Below are positions 45,023 through 53,702 of a stretch of DNA of 64,000 nt, in pieces. The notes under the pieces were generated by a model. It had not been told where the DNA came from. It saw nothing but the letters and a program-made list of their open reading frames with translations, and searched no databases. This DNA is from Comamonadaceae bacterium UBA2121. Lineage in GTDB: Bacteria > Pseudomonadota > Gammaproteobacteria > Burkholderiales > Burkholderiaceae_C. Each line of letters opens with the position of its first letter. Within the stretch, counting starts at the first letter, position 1. The stretch is taken from assembly GCA_002331385.1 (NCBI GenBank), contig DCYB01000013.1:248001-312000 (forward strand), in the 5' to 3' direction. The translations under genes were made by a program, and so were the position numbers.

Positions 45023-45919
45023 ATGAAGCAGGATAAAGGACTGGCGCCTACCTCTACGCGCACGATGTGGAAGGGCGCGATCAGCTTTGGATTGGTGCAC
45101 ATCCCGGTGGGACTGTATTCCGCCACGCGCGATACCGGTATTGATTTTGACTGGCTGGACAAACGCTCCATGGAGCCTGTTGGATATCGCCGGATCAACA
45201 AAGCTACTGGCAAGGAGATGGCGGCATCTGACATCGTCAAGGGCGTTGAGTATGACGATGGCCGCTACGTGATTCTCACGCCGGAGGAGATCGCATCAGC
45301 GTTTCCTAAAATCACTCAAACGATTGAAATCGAAGCCTTTGTCGATGCCGATGAAATTCCGCTGATTTATCTTGAACGACCTTATTTCACCGCGCCATTA
45401 GCGCGTGGTGCAAAGGTATATGCATTGCTGCGCGAAGCGCTGCATCAAACCGGAAAAGTCGGCGTAGCGAAGGTAGTCATTCAGACCAAACAACATTTGG
45501 CCGTGCTGATGCCTTGTGGTCGGGCGTTGGTGCTCAATTTGCTGCGATGGGGAGGCGAGATCAGATCATTTGAGCAACTGGATCTCCCGCCACTGACGGC
45601 GCGGGCCAATCGAATCACTGACGGCGAAATGGAAATGGCGGTGAAACTTATCCAGGATCAGACGCAGAAGTGGGATGCCGATGATTTCCGGAATTCGTTT
45701 TCAGAGGAAATTCACAAACTCATTGATGCCAAGGTCAAAGCAGGGGATGTGCGCGAGGTGGCTAAGACCGCAGAAAAAGCGCCTGCTACGGCGGGCGCCG
45801 ACATCGTGGACCTGACGGCACTTTTGAAACGCAGTCTCGGGAGCCATACAAAGAAGACTTCCGAGCCAAAAGCTTCTGCAACCAAGCCAACCGCAGCGAG
45901 AAAGCGTCGTTCGGCGTAA
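45023..45919 (+). CDS. ku: Ku protein (bacterial NHEJ)
   Basis: 298 aa from ATG 45023. TRTMWKGAISFGLVHIPVGLY at the N-terminus, GYRRINKATGKEM and YFTAPLARGAKVYALLREAL are typical of the bacterial Ku core. The Lys/Ala/Ser-rich tail (TKKTSEPKASATKPTAARKRRSA) resembles the DNA-binding extensions of other Ku proteins. It binds broken DNA ends and recruits LigD, encoded 53 bp downstream. Confidence 0.93.
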   Translation: MKQDKGLAPTSTRTMWKGAISFGLVHIPVGLYSATRDTGIDFDWLDKRSMEPVGYRRINKATGKEMAASDIVKGVEYDDGRYVILTPEEIASAFPKITQTIEIEAFVDADEIPLIYLERPYFTAPLARGAKVYALLREALHQTGKVGVAKVVIQTKQHLAVLMPCGRALVLNLLRWGGEIRSFEQLDLPPLTARANRITDGEMEMAVKLIQDQTQKWDADDFRNSFSEEIHKLIDAKVKAGDVREVAKTAEKAPATAGADIVDLTALLKRSLGSHTKKTSEPKASATKPTAARKRRSA

Positions 45920-45972
45920 GTGCTTCGGACACTTGCGATTGGCCAACATCTAACTAGCCGAGAGCATGAACG

Positions 45973-48507
45973 ATGACCGGTTCGCTGACTACCTATCAAA
46001 GCAAGCGGAATTTTTCGATCACACCAGAGCCATCGGGTCGCGTCAAGGCTGGTGGTCGCGATCATTTGCAGTACGTCGTCCAGAAACATTGGGCACGTCA
46101 GTTGCACTACGACTTCCGGTTGGAACTGGACGGAGTGATGAAGAGCTGGGCAGTTCCGAAAGGCCCGAGTCTCGATCCTCGCCAAAAACGCATGGCAGTT
46201 CAGGTCGAAGACCACCCGCTGGCATACAACCAATTTGAAGGCGAAATTCCCGCTGGGCAATACGGTGCAGGGCAGGTAATCTTATGGGACGCGGGGTATT
46301 GGGTGCCACTGGGCGATCCGCATAAGGACTATCGCGATGGCAAGTTGAAGTTCGAACTACACGGAGAAAAATTGAAAGGGCGCTGGACCTTGGTGCGCAT
46401 GCATGGCCACGAAAAAGATCGCCAGCCTGCATGGTTGTTGATCAAGGAGGCAGATGGCTGGGAGCGCAGCGCAGACGATTTCGATGTGCTGCTGGCCATG
46501 CCAGACAGTGTGTCCACTGTCTCGGCACTGGCAGCCGATGATTCTGAGCCGCCCGCGCGGCCACGTGTTCCTTTGAAGCGCTCGAACAAGACCGCCAGCA
46601 CGTTTGCGGACATGCTAACCCCGCAATTGGCGGAGCTTCATAGTGCGCCGCCGTCCAACCTTGCCGATTGGGCATGGGAGCTGAAGTTTGATGGGTATCG
46701 GATACTGGCGCGCAAACAGGGCAGTGACGTACGCCTGTTCACACGCAGCGGCAAAGACTGGACGCACAAGATGCCATCCATCGCAACGGAACTGGCCGGG
46801 CTGAGCGAACAGGCATTCTGGCTAGATGGTGAGGTGGTGGCCCTGAACGCAGATGGTGTGCCGGACTTCCAGCGCTTGCAGAACGCGTTCGATGTGTCAT
46901 CGGACCTGCCGTTGAGCTACTTCGTTTTTGACTTGCTTTTCGATGGCAGCACGGACCTGCGACCCTGGGCCTGGGCCGACCGGCGTGAGCGACTCTCCGC
47001 TTTGCTCCACAACGCGACGTCGGACATATTGCGCCTGAGCGAATCATTTGATGTGCCGCCCTCTGACATGCTGTCCTGCGCATGCTCAATGGGCTTTGAA
47101 GGCATCATGGGCAAGCGCAAAGCTGCGCCGTATGTGGGCCGCCGCAGCGCGGACTGGATCAAACTCAAATGCCAGAAGCGACAAGAGTTTGTAATCGGTG
47201 GATATACCGATCCCGCCGGCTCACGTATAGCCCTGGGGGCGTTGCTCCTGGGTTATTACAACGATCAGGGAGATCTGCTACATGCGGGAAACGTAGGGAC
47301 AGGATTTTCTGATCTCACGCTCAAGCGCCTCAAGGAAAAGCTGGCTGCACTGGACTCCACCCATTCGCCGTTTCAACACGCCAGCCAGATCGACGCCCGA
47401 GGAGTGCATTGGGTACGCCCCGAGTTGATCGCGGAAATATCGTTTGCTGGGTGGACCAACGACGGCCGCATCCGGCATTCGGTGTTTCATGGCCTACGCG
47501 ACGACAAAGTTGCGCGATCCATTCGCCGTGAAACAGCGCAGGGTTGGGAGCAGGGCGCTAACAGCACAAATAGCGCAATCAGCAGTGCGATGAAAGGCAC
47601 AGTTATGCCCGCAAAAGAGTCGACAGTGAGCGGCGTTCACATATCCAATCCGGAGCGCGTGGTCGATGCTCGCAGTGGCGTGACGAAAATGGATCTTGCG
47701 CAGTACTACGCGGAAGTTGCGCCGCTGATGATGGAGCACCTCAGCCAACGACCTGTGGCTTTGATGCGTGCGCCCGAGGGGATCTCCGGAGAACTGTTCT
47801 TCCAGAAACATTGGCAGAGCGTCGAGATCGAGGGTGTTCGCCAGCTCGATCCCGAACTCGATCCCGGGCATGCGCCGCTCGTGATGGTCAGCGACCCGAT
47901 CGGTGTGGTTCACGCCGCGCAAATGAATGTTGTTGAGTTCCATACCTGGAACGCCAAACGCGATCGCATAGACCGGCCAGATCGCCTGATCCTGGATCTC
48001 GATCCCGGGGAGGGCGTTGCATGGTCGCAGGTGCTGGAAGGAGCGCAGCTGGTGAAGACATTGCTGCAGGAACTAGGCTTGAATGTCTTTTTGAAGACCA
48101 GCGGTGGCAAGGGCCTTCACGTGGTCACTCCTATTCAACGGCGCCACGATTGGAGTGATGTCAAAGGATTTTCGAAGGCCGTAGTGCAGCACCTGGCCGA
48201 AACGATTCCGGCGCGCTTCGTCTTGAAGAGCGGACCCCAAAACCGCAAAGGAAAGATTTTCGTCGATTACTTGCGTAACGGACGAGGCGCGACGACGGTG
48301 TGCGCATGGTCCGCACGTGCCCGCGCGGACATGGGCGTTTCGGTGCCGATCGAATGGAAGGAACTGGAGTCGATCGAAAGCGGTGCGCAATGGACAATAC
48401 GTAACATCAAGGACCGCTTAGCCATTGGTAATGCAGCCTGGGCGCATTACGCTGGTTCCGCAGTGTCCTTGTCTCCCGCCATGAAGGCAATCGGCTATGC
48501 CTCCTAG
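45973..48507 (+). CDS. ligD: Multidomain ATP-dependent DNA ligase LigD
   Basis: 844 aa with the Pseudomonas-type order. N-terminal 3'-phosphoesterase (about 25-175; QLHYDFRLELDGVMKSWAVPKGPS). Central ATP ligase (about 215-500) with nucleotidyl Lys238 in ELKFDGYR and the DGEVV and FDLLF motifs. C-terminal primase-polymerase (about 555-835) with LDLDPGEG metal ligands and KTSGGKGLHVV. With Ku it repairs double-strand breaks by end joining. Confidence 0.94.
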   Translation: MTGSLTTYQSKRNFSITPEPSGRVKAGGRDHLQYVVQKHWARQLHYDFRLELDGVMKSWAVPKGPSLDPRQKRMAVQVEDHPLAYNQFEGEIPAGQYGAGQVILWDAGYWVPLGDPHKDYRDGKLKFELHGEKLKGRWTLVRMHGHEKDRQPAWLLIKEADGWERSADDFDVLLAMPDSVSTVSALAADDSEPPARPRVPLKRSNKTASTFADMLTPQLAELHSAPPSNLADWAWELKFDGYRILARKQGSDVRLFTRSGKDWTHKMPSIATELAGLSEQAFWLDGEVVALNADGVPDFQRLQNAFDVSSDLPLSYFVFDLLFDGSTDLRPWAWADRRERLSALLHNATSDILRLSESFDVPPSDMLSCACSMGFEGIMGKRKAAPYVGRRSADWIKLKCQKRQEFVIGGYTDPAGSRIALGALLLGYYNDQGDLLHAGNVGTGFSDLTLKRLKEKLAALDSTHSPFQHASQIDARGVHWVRPELIAEISFAGWTNDGRIRHSVFHGLRDDKVARSIRRETAQGWEQGANSTNSAISSAMKGTVMPAKESTVSGVHISNPERVVDARSGVTKMDLAQYYAEVAPLMMEHLSQRPVALMRAPEGISGELFFQKHWQSVEIEGVRQLDPELDPGHAPLVMVSDPIGVVHAAQMNVVEFHTWNAKRDRIDRPDRLILDLDPGEGVAWSQVLEGAQLVKTLLQELGLNVFLKTSGGKGLHVVTPIQRRHDWSDVKGFSKAVVQHLAETIPARFVLKSGPQNRKGKIFVDYLRNGRGATTVCAWSARARADMGVSVPIEWKELESIESGAQWTIRNIKDRLAIGNAAWAHYAGSAVSLSPAMKAIGYAS

Positions 48508-48559
48508 AGGCGCTCGAACTGAGCGCTCCCAAGATGGCGTTTAAGAAGGGCTTACGCGT

Positions 48560-49570
48560 ATGACAAAGAAAAAGGAACGCGATGCAGACAGCAGCGCAGA
48601 TGCCGCAGTACGACGCCAGCGCGCGATACAAACCGGGCAAACCAGAAAGGATGCTCAAAAAAATCCGGAGCGCACGAACCAGAAAGCCGTAAACGGCGCT
48701 CCCGGGCCTGAACATCCGGAGCCTTCGCCACCGTTGCCTTCACAGACGTTGCGCAAACCCGGAAATCAGTCAGACATGGACCTACAACCTCGATGCTTGG
48801 CCGAAAACTATAGGGGCAGCGGAAAGTTGGAAGGCAAGGTCGCCGTCATCACTGGCGGAGACTCCGGCATCGGTCGCGCAGTAGCGATACTGTTTGCGCG
48901 AGAAGGCGCTCGCGTCGCAATCGCTTATCTATCTGGAGACGGGGACGCGCAAGAAACCTGCAGATTGGTAGAAGCCGAGGGCAGCCAGTGTTTTGCGATG
49001 GCGGGCAACGTACAAAACCCGTCTTTTTGTGAGAACCTTATGGCGCACGTACTGGAGCGATTCGGCTCGGTGAATGTGCTGGTGAACAACGCAGCCTTCC
49101 AGGAGCATGCACAGAACATCGAGGACATCACGGAGCAACGCCTGGAGGAAACATTCCGTACCAATATTTTCGGCTATTTCCATATGGTCAAAGCTGCGCT
49201 TGCCTACATGCAGGAGGGCGACTGCATCATCAACACCGGTTCAGTCACTGGCATACGCGGGAGCAAACATTTGCTGGACTACTCGGCCACCAAAGGTGCG
49301 ATTCACGCGTTTACCAAGGCATTGGCCAGCAATCTTATCTGGCGAGGCATTCGAGTGAATGCTGTGGCTCCCGGTCCCGTTTGGACCCCATTGAACCCTG
49401 CCGACAAGCAACCAAATGATGTTGCCCGCTTTGGCGCGGACACGGACATGAAGCGCCCAGCACAACCAGAGGAAATTTCCCCCGCATATGTGTTTCTTGC
49501 GGCGCAATCGTGTTCCAGTTACATCACTGGAATTGTTCTGCCCATCACTGGGACTGCAGGCGAGGGTTGA
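48560..49570 (+). CDS. SDR oxidoreductase, YghA-like
   Basis: 336 aa. A charged disordered N-terminal extension (about 70 residues, MTKKKERDADSSADAAVRRQ...) precedes the Rossmann domain: VITGGDSGIGRAVAILFAREGA (TGxxxGIG), NNAA, catalytic Ser in GSV, and YSATKGA (YxxxK). The C-terminal AYVFLAAQSCSSYITG is the usual end motif. The YghA-type extension (pttpfp-rich, QPPGxxxxMxP) is recognisable as LRKPGNQSDMDLQP. Typical of general-stress regions. Confidence 0.88.
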   Translation: MTKKKERDADSSADAAVRRQRAIQTGQTRKDAQKNPERTNQKAVNGAPGPEHPEPSPPLPSQTLRKPGNQSDMDLQPRCLAENYRGSGKLEGKVAVITGGDSGIGRAVAILFAREGARVAIAYLSGDGDAQETCRLVEAEGSQCFAMAGNVQNPSFCENLMAHVLERFGSVNVLVNNAAFQEHAQNIEDITEQRLEETFRTNIFGYFHMVKAALAYMQEGDCIINTGSVTGIRGSKHLLDYSATKGAIHAFTKALASNLIWRGIRVNAVAPGPVWTPLNPADKQPNDVARFGADTDMKRPAQPEEISPAYVFLAAQSCSSYITGIVLPITGTAGEG

Positions 49571-49609
49571 ATTCCTCGTCTGCTGGATCCCTGGGCTTTA
49601 CGGTCATGT

Positions 49610-49885
49610 TCAATCTTCCGCGTCAAGCTCATTGCGCTTTTCAGTAGGCAGTTGCTCTGGTCGGCCATCGGGGGCGCGGGCATCAGTGTCGCGCAAACCA
49701 CGTTCGAGATCTTTGAACGCTTGTGTGATTTCAGGTGACTTGGCGCCGCCTGTCATGTCAATGGACTGATCCCGTTCATGCGGCAGTTTGGCAGTGGAGC
49801 CGGGATCGTCCTTTCGCGCAGCTTCATCCGTGTTGACCAAAACTTCGGGGGTGTGAGTATGCGCAGGATTGGGCACCTTGGGCAT
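49610..49885 (-). CDS. Small acidic hypothetical protein, 91 aa
   Basis: ATG 49885 has AGGGAG about 9 bp upstream. Hydrophilic and probably disordered (MPKVPNPAHTHTPEVLVNTDE, RDTDARAPDGRPEQLPTEKRNELDAED). Family not recognised. It lies 17 bp after the Cys-rich gene on the same strand, so likely co-transcribed. Confidence 0.55.
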   Translation of the reverse strand: MPKVPNPAHTHTPEVLVNTDEAARKDDPGSTAKLPHERDQSIDMTGGAKSPEITQAFKDLERGLRDTDARAPDGRPEQLPTEKRNELDAED

Positions 49886-49902
49886 GACAAATCTCCCTGC
49901 GC

Positions 49903-50241
49903 TCAATCGGCCATTTCCAGACAGGCCTTGGCGCATCGTTTGCATTCGTCGGCGCACCGAATGCAATGAGCGTGCTTGTGTCGACTGCATTCATTGGCGC
50001 ATGCCAAGCAAACCTCGCTACAGAGGCGGCAAAATTGCGCCGCCAATTCACTCTCGCGCCCCATCGCATGGGCAGCGACGCCGCACATGACGGCGCAATC
50101 CAGATCCAGGGCGATGCAGCGTTGTAGCATTCTTGCATCGTCTTCTTTCAAACACGCAGCCAAGCATTCATTACAAACAATCGCGCAGCTATTGCAGGCA
50201 TCTATACATGATTGATACCTGTTGAGGTGATGGGTTTCCAT
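49903..50241 (-). CDS. DUF326 / four-helix-bundle copper-binding protein (Csp-like)
   Basis: 112 aa with 19 Cys, many in CxxxC spacing along predicted helices (YQSCIDACNSCAIVCNECLAAC, CRLCSEVCLACANEC, CIRCADECKRCAKAC). This is the pattern of cytosolic copper storage proteins, where Cys lining the bundle binds many Cu(I) ions. ATG 50241 has a GGAG site. No export signal is present, so it is a cytosolic (Csp3-like) form. Confidence 0.85.
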   Translation of the reverse strand: METHHLNRYQSCIDACNSCAIVCNECLAACLKEDDARMLQRCIALDLDCAVMCGVAAHAMGRESELAAQFCRLCSEVCLACANECSRHKHAHCIRCADECKRCAKACLEMAD

Positions 50242-50287
50242 TTTTCATCTCCGGTGTGTTCAGATATTCACGGGAGCCAAACGGAGT

Positions 50288-50593
50288 TCAGGGGTCCAGC
50301 TTTTCAGGCTGAACAATCCGCTCAGACTCTGGATCCTCGGGAATATCTGGTTCGTTGTTGGGCGAAAAGGGCGGATGCGGAGGATCTTCACCCGTATCGT
50401 CAGGTTGCGGATCAGCAGGCTCCGGCGAGGGCGTTCCGGGGTAGGGATGCTCAGGGTTACCTGGATATGGGTGAAGCGGTTCGGGATCCACGGGCCCAGG
50501 CGGAGGCTGGGCCGGAACTCTCTGCGGGTGCGGCGGCAGGCGTCCCGGGTTATCTGGAGTGTCCGGATACGCTGGTTGTGTCATTTGAATCAT
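50288..50593 (-). CDS. Pro-rich acidic small protein, 101 aa
   Basis: ATG 50593 (MIQMTQPAYPD) follows AAGGAG at 6 bp; this decides the start over neighbouring codons. The protein is dominated by P, D, E and N (LHPYPGNPEHPYPGTPSPEPADPQPDD), with tandem YPG(N/T)PxxP-like units. Disordered, no signal peptide. Function unknown. Confidence 0.55.
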   Translation of the reverse strand: MIQMTQPAYPDTPDNPGRLPPHPQRVPAQPPPGPVDPEPLHPYPGNPEHPYPGTPSPEPADPQPDDTGEDPPHPPFSPNNEPDIPEDPESERIVQPEKLDP

Positions 50594-50614
50594 TTCTAGC
50601 TCCTTCAAGGAGAA

Positions 50615-50794
50615 TCAACGTGGCTGTCTGATGATCTGATTACGTTGCTCCGTCGGTTCGGCAGGATGCGGGCTCTTCGGATTACGCATATCGTCCAGAT
50701 CATTCGGCTTGTTCACGTTCGATTGCTGCTTGGGGTCGAGTGGATCAGGCTGGTGCTTCTCTACCGGTTGCTCGGGTGTATGGCGTGTAGACAT
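50615..50794 (-). CDS. Small hydrophilic protein, 59 aa
   Basis: ATG 50794 has an AGGAG site. MSTRHTPEQPVEKHQPDPLDPKQQ, then NVNKPNDLDDMRNPKSPHPAEPTEQ: Pro/Asn/Gln/Asp-rich and likely disordered, similar in style to the neighbouring Pro-rich protein and the Q-rich protein at 20164. Probably co-transcribed with the Pro-rich gene 21 bp downstream. Confidence 0.5.
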   Translation of the reverse strand: MSTRHTPEQPVEKHQPDPLDPKQQSNVNKPNDLDDMRNPKSPHPAEPTEQRNQIIRQPR

Positions 50795-51148
50795 GAGATA
50801 ACTCCTGTTTGTGAGGCTGAATCCACAGGATGCATCGGTAGGAAAGTGAGCCATGTAGGCCCGAAGCCCGTATGTATGAGGACCAAGGGCGATCACGGCT
50901 TGTTGGCAGGTTTTCACTGAGTACGGGAAAGTGAAGGATTGAAGCAATGGCTCGCGCCGGGCATATCCGTTTCGAGTGGACGTTCAATCAAGCGCACTGT
51001 GCAAGTTAGCTGCGATCTGCCCGGTCGACCAAAATACGTACCGGGAATCGGGCAGCAGCAGCGGCTCTGGAATGAAGCTATGCATTCCCCCGATTTGCTA
51101 CGGCGCATCCAGTTTCAGTGTATGCGTTGGTTTGCACGATGCGCACGT
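50795..51148. other. Intergenic region at the edge of the accessory segment
   Basis: About 350 bp with no gene recognised. It separates the stress block from IS-derived sequence; the left part should hold the promoter of the leftward small-protein genes. Confidence 0.4.
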
Positions 51149-51547
51149 TCATGAGTTGGCGCGCATCCGGTGCAGGGTCAGACAAGCTTGCTGCTGCTCT
51201 TTATTGACCGGCACGGCCTTGATGTGCCATTTTTGGGCTGCCACCCAGATAGCCTGGGCATCACGGGCATCAGTCTTATCGCGCAGGACAAATGGGACGG
51301 ACATGTTTTGCTGGCAGCAGTTTTACCTCATACCCCAATGCCTGGAGCGTTCTGGCCCAGTGGGGGCACCGCCACAGGCCACCGGCGCGACGAGCGACCG
51401 CTGACAATTGGCAAACAATGTAGGCACCCGATCACGCCTGAGTTTGTTGCTTTCGACCTGACCTGTTTCTGGGTCCACGACGTGGAGCTGGAACACGTTT
51501 TTGGCAATAGCCATTCCAATAACTGGCAGCGTTGCGATAGATTGCAT
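51149..51547 (-). pseudogene. IS110-family transposase remnant
   Basis: The start MQSIATLPVIGMAIAKNVFQLHVVDPETGQVE (ATG 51547) is the N-terminal DEDD region of an IS110 transposase. It continues in other frames as WARTLQALGYEVKLLPAKHVRP, then FVLRDKTDARDAQAIWVAAQKWHIKAVPVN and QQACLTLHRMRANS. At least two frameshifts and a missing C-terminal Ser-recombinase-like half make it inactive. Confidence 0.82.
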
Positions 51548-51723
51548 GGCGAGGCCTCCGGCTCTCAGGTGGTTGCGATGAACTTCCACTTTGGCACGTT
51601 GATGCCGTTGCCGCGAGGCCCCGCGCAGTATTGGGTCATGGGCCTACGTCATCAACGACGGGCAGGTGGAGACGTCCATGCCATCTGCACGAATCGATCG
51701 TTAAGCAGCTTGTTTGGATCGGG

Positions 51724-51903
51724 ATGGGATACAAGGCGAAAACCGCAGCGATAGCCGTAGAGGCCATGCAGGGAGCAGCGCTGTTAGGTGGCTTGTTCTT
51801 GGGTCCGGCAGGCGTGATAGCTGGAGCAATTCTTGGAGTAGCATTTACTTTGGCGATTGGGTTTCTAATGCAAGAAATCAGATTAATAATCGCCGAGATA
51901 TGA
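51724..51903 (+). CDS. Small glycine-rich membrane-type ORF, possible toxin C-terminus
   Basis: 59 aa from ATG 51724, though the frame is open further upstream and it may be the tail of a longer, truncated protein. It has one strong hydrophobic Gly/Ala-rich hairpin (GAALLGGLFLGPAGVIAGAILGVAFTLAIGF). The stop overlaps the next ATG (ATGA). Base composition is AT-richer than the chromosome. A pore-forming effector tail followed by its immunity protein is one reading; evidence is weak. Confidence 0.35.
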   Translation: MGYKAKTAAIAVEAMQGAALLGGLFLGPAGVIAGAILGVAFTLAIGFLMQEIRLIIAEI

Positions 51904-52148
51904 TACTCTTGGTATTTTCTTTGGGCGGCCTGGTTGGGTACTTTCTTAATAAATTTGGTATCACTTTCCCAAATGAATTTCTATGGATTACTCTAGTTAC
52001 CGCAATAATCTTTGTTATTGAAGTGTATTTCATTATTCTTCTTCAAGACAGGTGGAGGTTGCTAAGGCGACTCACACTTGATGGAGTAGTTTTTGGGTAT
52101 TTTTCATTGGGATTTGGTACTTTTATGTTGATGAAATCTTTGTCCTAG
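51900..52148 (+). CDS. Small integral membrane protein, 82 aa
   Basis: ATG 51900 overlaps the preceding stop. Three hydrophobic segments (MILLVFSLGGLVGYFL, WITLVTAIIFVIEVYFIILL, VVFGYFSLGFGTFMLM). The size and topology suit an inner-membrane immunity protein. The stop codon lies exactly at the junction with the IS5-like remnant, so the natural C-terminus may have been cut. Confidence 0.45.
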   Translation: MILLVFSLGGLVGYFLNKFGITFPNEFLWITLVTAIIFVIEVYFIILLQDRWRLLRRLTLDGVVFGYFSLGFGTFMLMKSLS

Positions 52149-52885
52149 AACGTGTTCAAAGTCTTCTGAGCAAGAGACCCAAGAAGGCCAGGTGCACAAA
52201 CTGCAAGCTGGTGTTGAGCCAGCGCTCGCAGTTCTTCCATAGCCTGCGGTTCTTCTTCAGCTACGCAAAGCTGCGCTCCACTACCCAGCGCTTGGACATG
52301 ACCTTGAAGGTGTGCAACTCGCTGCACTTGGCAATCTGTACCGTTACGTGCTCGCCCAGGATGTCCCTGACACCTTGTGCAAACGGCTGACCAACATAGC
52401 CGCTATCGCACAGCAAGCTTTGCACCCGACCCAAGGTGGGTTTGCAGCGCTTGAGCGCCTCCAGGGCCCCTTTGCGGTCCGTCACCTCGGCCGTGGTCAC
52501 CGCCACCGCATGGGGCAACCCCTGCGTATCCACCGCAATGTGACGCTTGATCCCCGAGACTTTCTTGCCCGCGTCATAGCCCTTCAATGCCGCCGGGTCC
52601 ATATTCTTCACGCTCTGCGCGTCCACGATCAAAACGCGCTGCAGGCGTTGCGCCCCAGTTTCTCGCGGGCCGCGCCAACCTGATTTTTTTTAAAGCCTGC
52701 TCCAGCAGGCTCCCATCCTCGCGCGGCTCGCTCCAGATGGTCCAGTACGAATGCACGGTGCGCCATTTTGGGTAGTCACCGGGCAGCGCTCTCCATTGGC
52801 AGCCTGTACGCAGCAGGTACAGCACGGCGCAGAACACCTCGTACAGGTCTATCTTGCGCGGGGCTGTTTTCTTGCGTGCGCTTTC
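52149..52885 (-). pseudogene. IS5-family transposase remnant
   Basis: ESARKKTAPRKIDLYEVFCAVLYLLRTGCQWRALPGDYPKWRTVHSYW starts near 52885 without its N-terminus. It shifts frame near 52640 to VLIVDAQSVKNMD, GIKRHIAVDTQGLPHAVAVTTAEVTDRKGA and LLCDSGYVGQPFAQ (DDE core), and then has an in-frame TAG after VVERSFA before LKKNRRLWKNCERWLNTS. The left end begins at about 52149 (GAACGTGTTCAAAG); the right end is truncated. Inactive. Confidence 0.82.
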
Positions 52886-52949
52886 CTGTTATCGCCGATG
52901 CAATACTGACCTACAGCGCCGAAGTAAAAGTGACCCACCTGGGCGAGGA

Positions 52950-52986
52950 TGCCCGCCGTCAAGACGCTGGAGCAGTTCGACTGGAT
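52950..52986 (+). other. Possible IstB (IS21) fragment
   Basis: A short frame MPAVKTLEQFDW resembles the LPAVKTLEQFD motif of IstB ATPases. Only about 12 residues match, so the call is tentative. It would be one more layer of IS debris beside the IS5-like remnant. Confidence 0.3.
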
Positions 52987-52989
52987 TAA

Positions 52990-53274
52990 TACGCGCGATA
53001 TGGCCGTAGTTTAATTGACGCTGGATTAACTGAGGCGGCGATTCCCTTAGTTTATGCTGCTGAAGCGTTGGAGATATTTGGCGAACTAAAATGGCTTATT
53101 CTTGGCGGCGATGTGTATAAGGAAGATGATAATGGGTTGCTTGAGTCAACGTATGAAAACTGGTTTTATGATGGAGGAAGTTCGCAGGAAAGTATTATAG
53201 AAGCCCGTAGTTTTATAAACGGTTTGAATGGGCGAGAGGTATTTGTTGTCTTTGTTCTTGCAATATCAAAATGA
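52990..53274 (+). pseudogene. N-terminally truncated hypothetical protein
   Basis: An open frame reads YGRSLIDAGLTEAAIPLVYAAEALEIFGELKWLI, then STYENWFYDGGSSQESIIEARSFING, and ends VFVVFVLAISK. The only start inside is TTG 53068, and the 5' side is IS debris, so the start is probably lost. AT-rich. Its stop overlaps the ATG of the toxin-like gene. Not recognised; size and context are compatible with an immunity or pre-toxin segment. Confidence 0.4.
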
Positions 53275-53702
53275 TGCTCAATATCTGGGTGAATGGTGAT
53301 TTCAAGGGCGACAAAACAGAGAAAATTGTCAATAACGTTTTGGAAAATGATTCAACCATGACACTGTTGGAGGGTACGAAGTATCATGGGGAGAATGGCC
53401 TTGATCACGTGGCACAACATATTGATCCCGATACGGGGAAAACTATGACGCTCGTTATAGATAGCAAACAACTCGCCAAGAATGGGACAACCAGTCTCAA
53501 TCCAGAAGCTGCTGGAGGCGCTCTGCAACTCTCAGATGCATCGCTACGCATCACCGCTCAAAGATTAGGTAATTCGCCCGCGGGATTGGCTGTTAGACAA
53601 GAATTGGATGAAGGTTCGTTGGTAAAGGCAGTGACTTTTGTTGATAAAAATGATGGGAAACTTAAAATTATGAAAATTCAAACACCGGTGGTTGGGCAAT
53701 GA
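53271..53702 (+). CDS. Orphan polymorphic-toxin C-terminal domain (nuclease-like)
   Basis: 143 aa from ATG 53271. GLDHVAQHIDPDTGKTMTLVIDSKQ has the spacing of a PD-(D/E)xK-type nuclease core (Asp in LDHV, then IDSKQ). GGALQLSDASLRITAQRLG follows, as in toxin tips of Rhs, CDI or T6SS effectors. No delivery domain or signal is attached, so it looks like a displaced toxin cassette. The stop overlaps the start of an Imm49-like immunity gene, which is strong context. Confidence 0.55.
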   Translation: MMLNIWVNGDFKGDKTEKIVNNVLENDSTMTLLEGTKYHGENGLDHVAQHIDPDTGKTMTLVIDSKQLAKNGTTSLNPEAAGGALQLSDASLRITAQRLGNSPAGLAVRQELDEGSLVKAVTFVDKNDGKLKIMKIQTPVVGQ

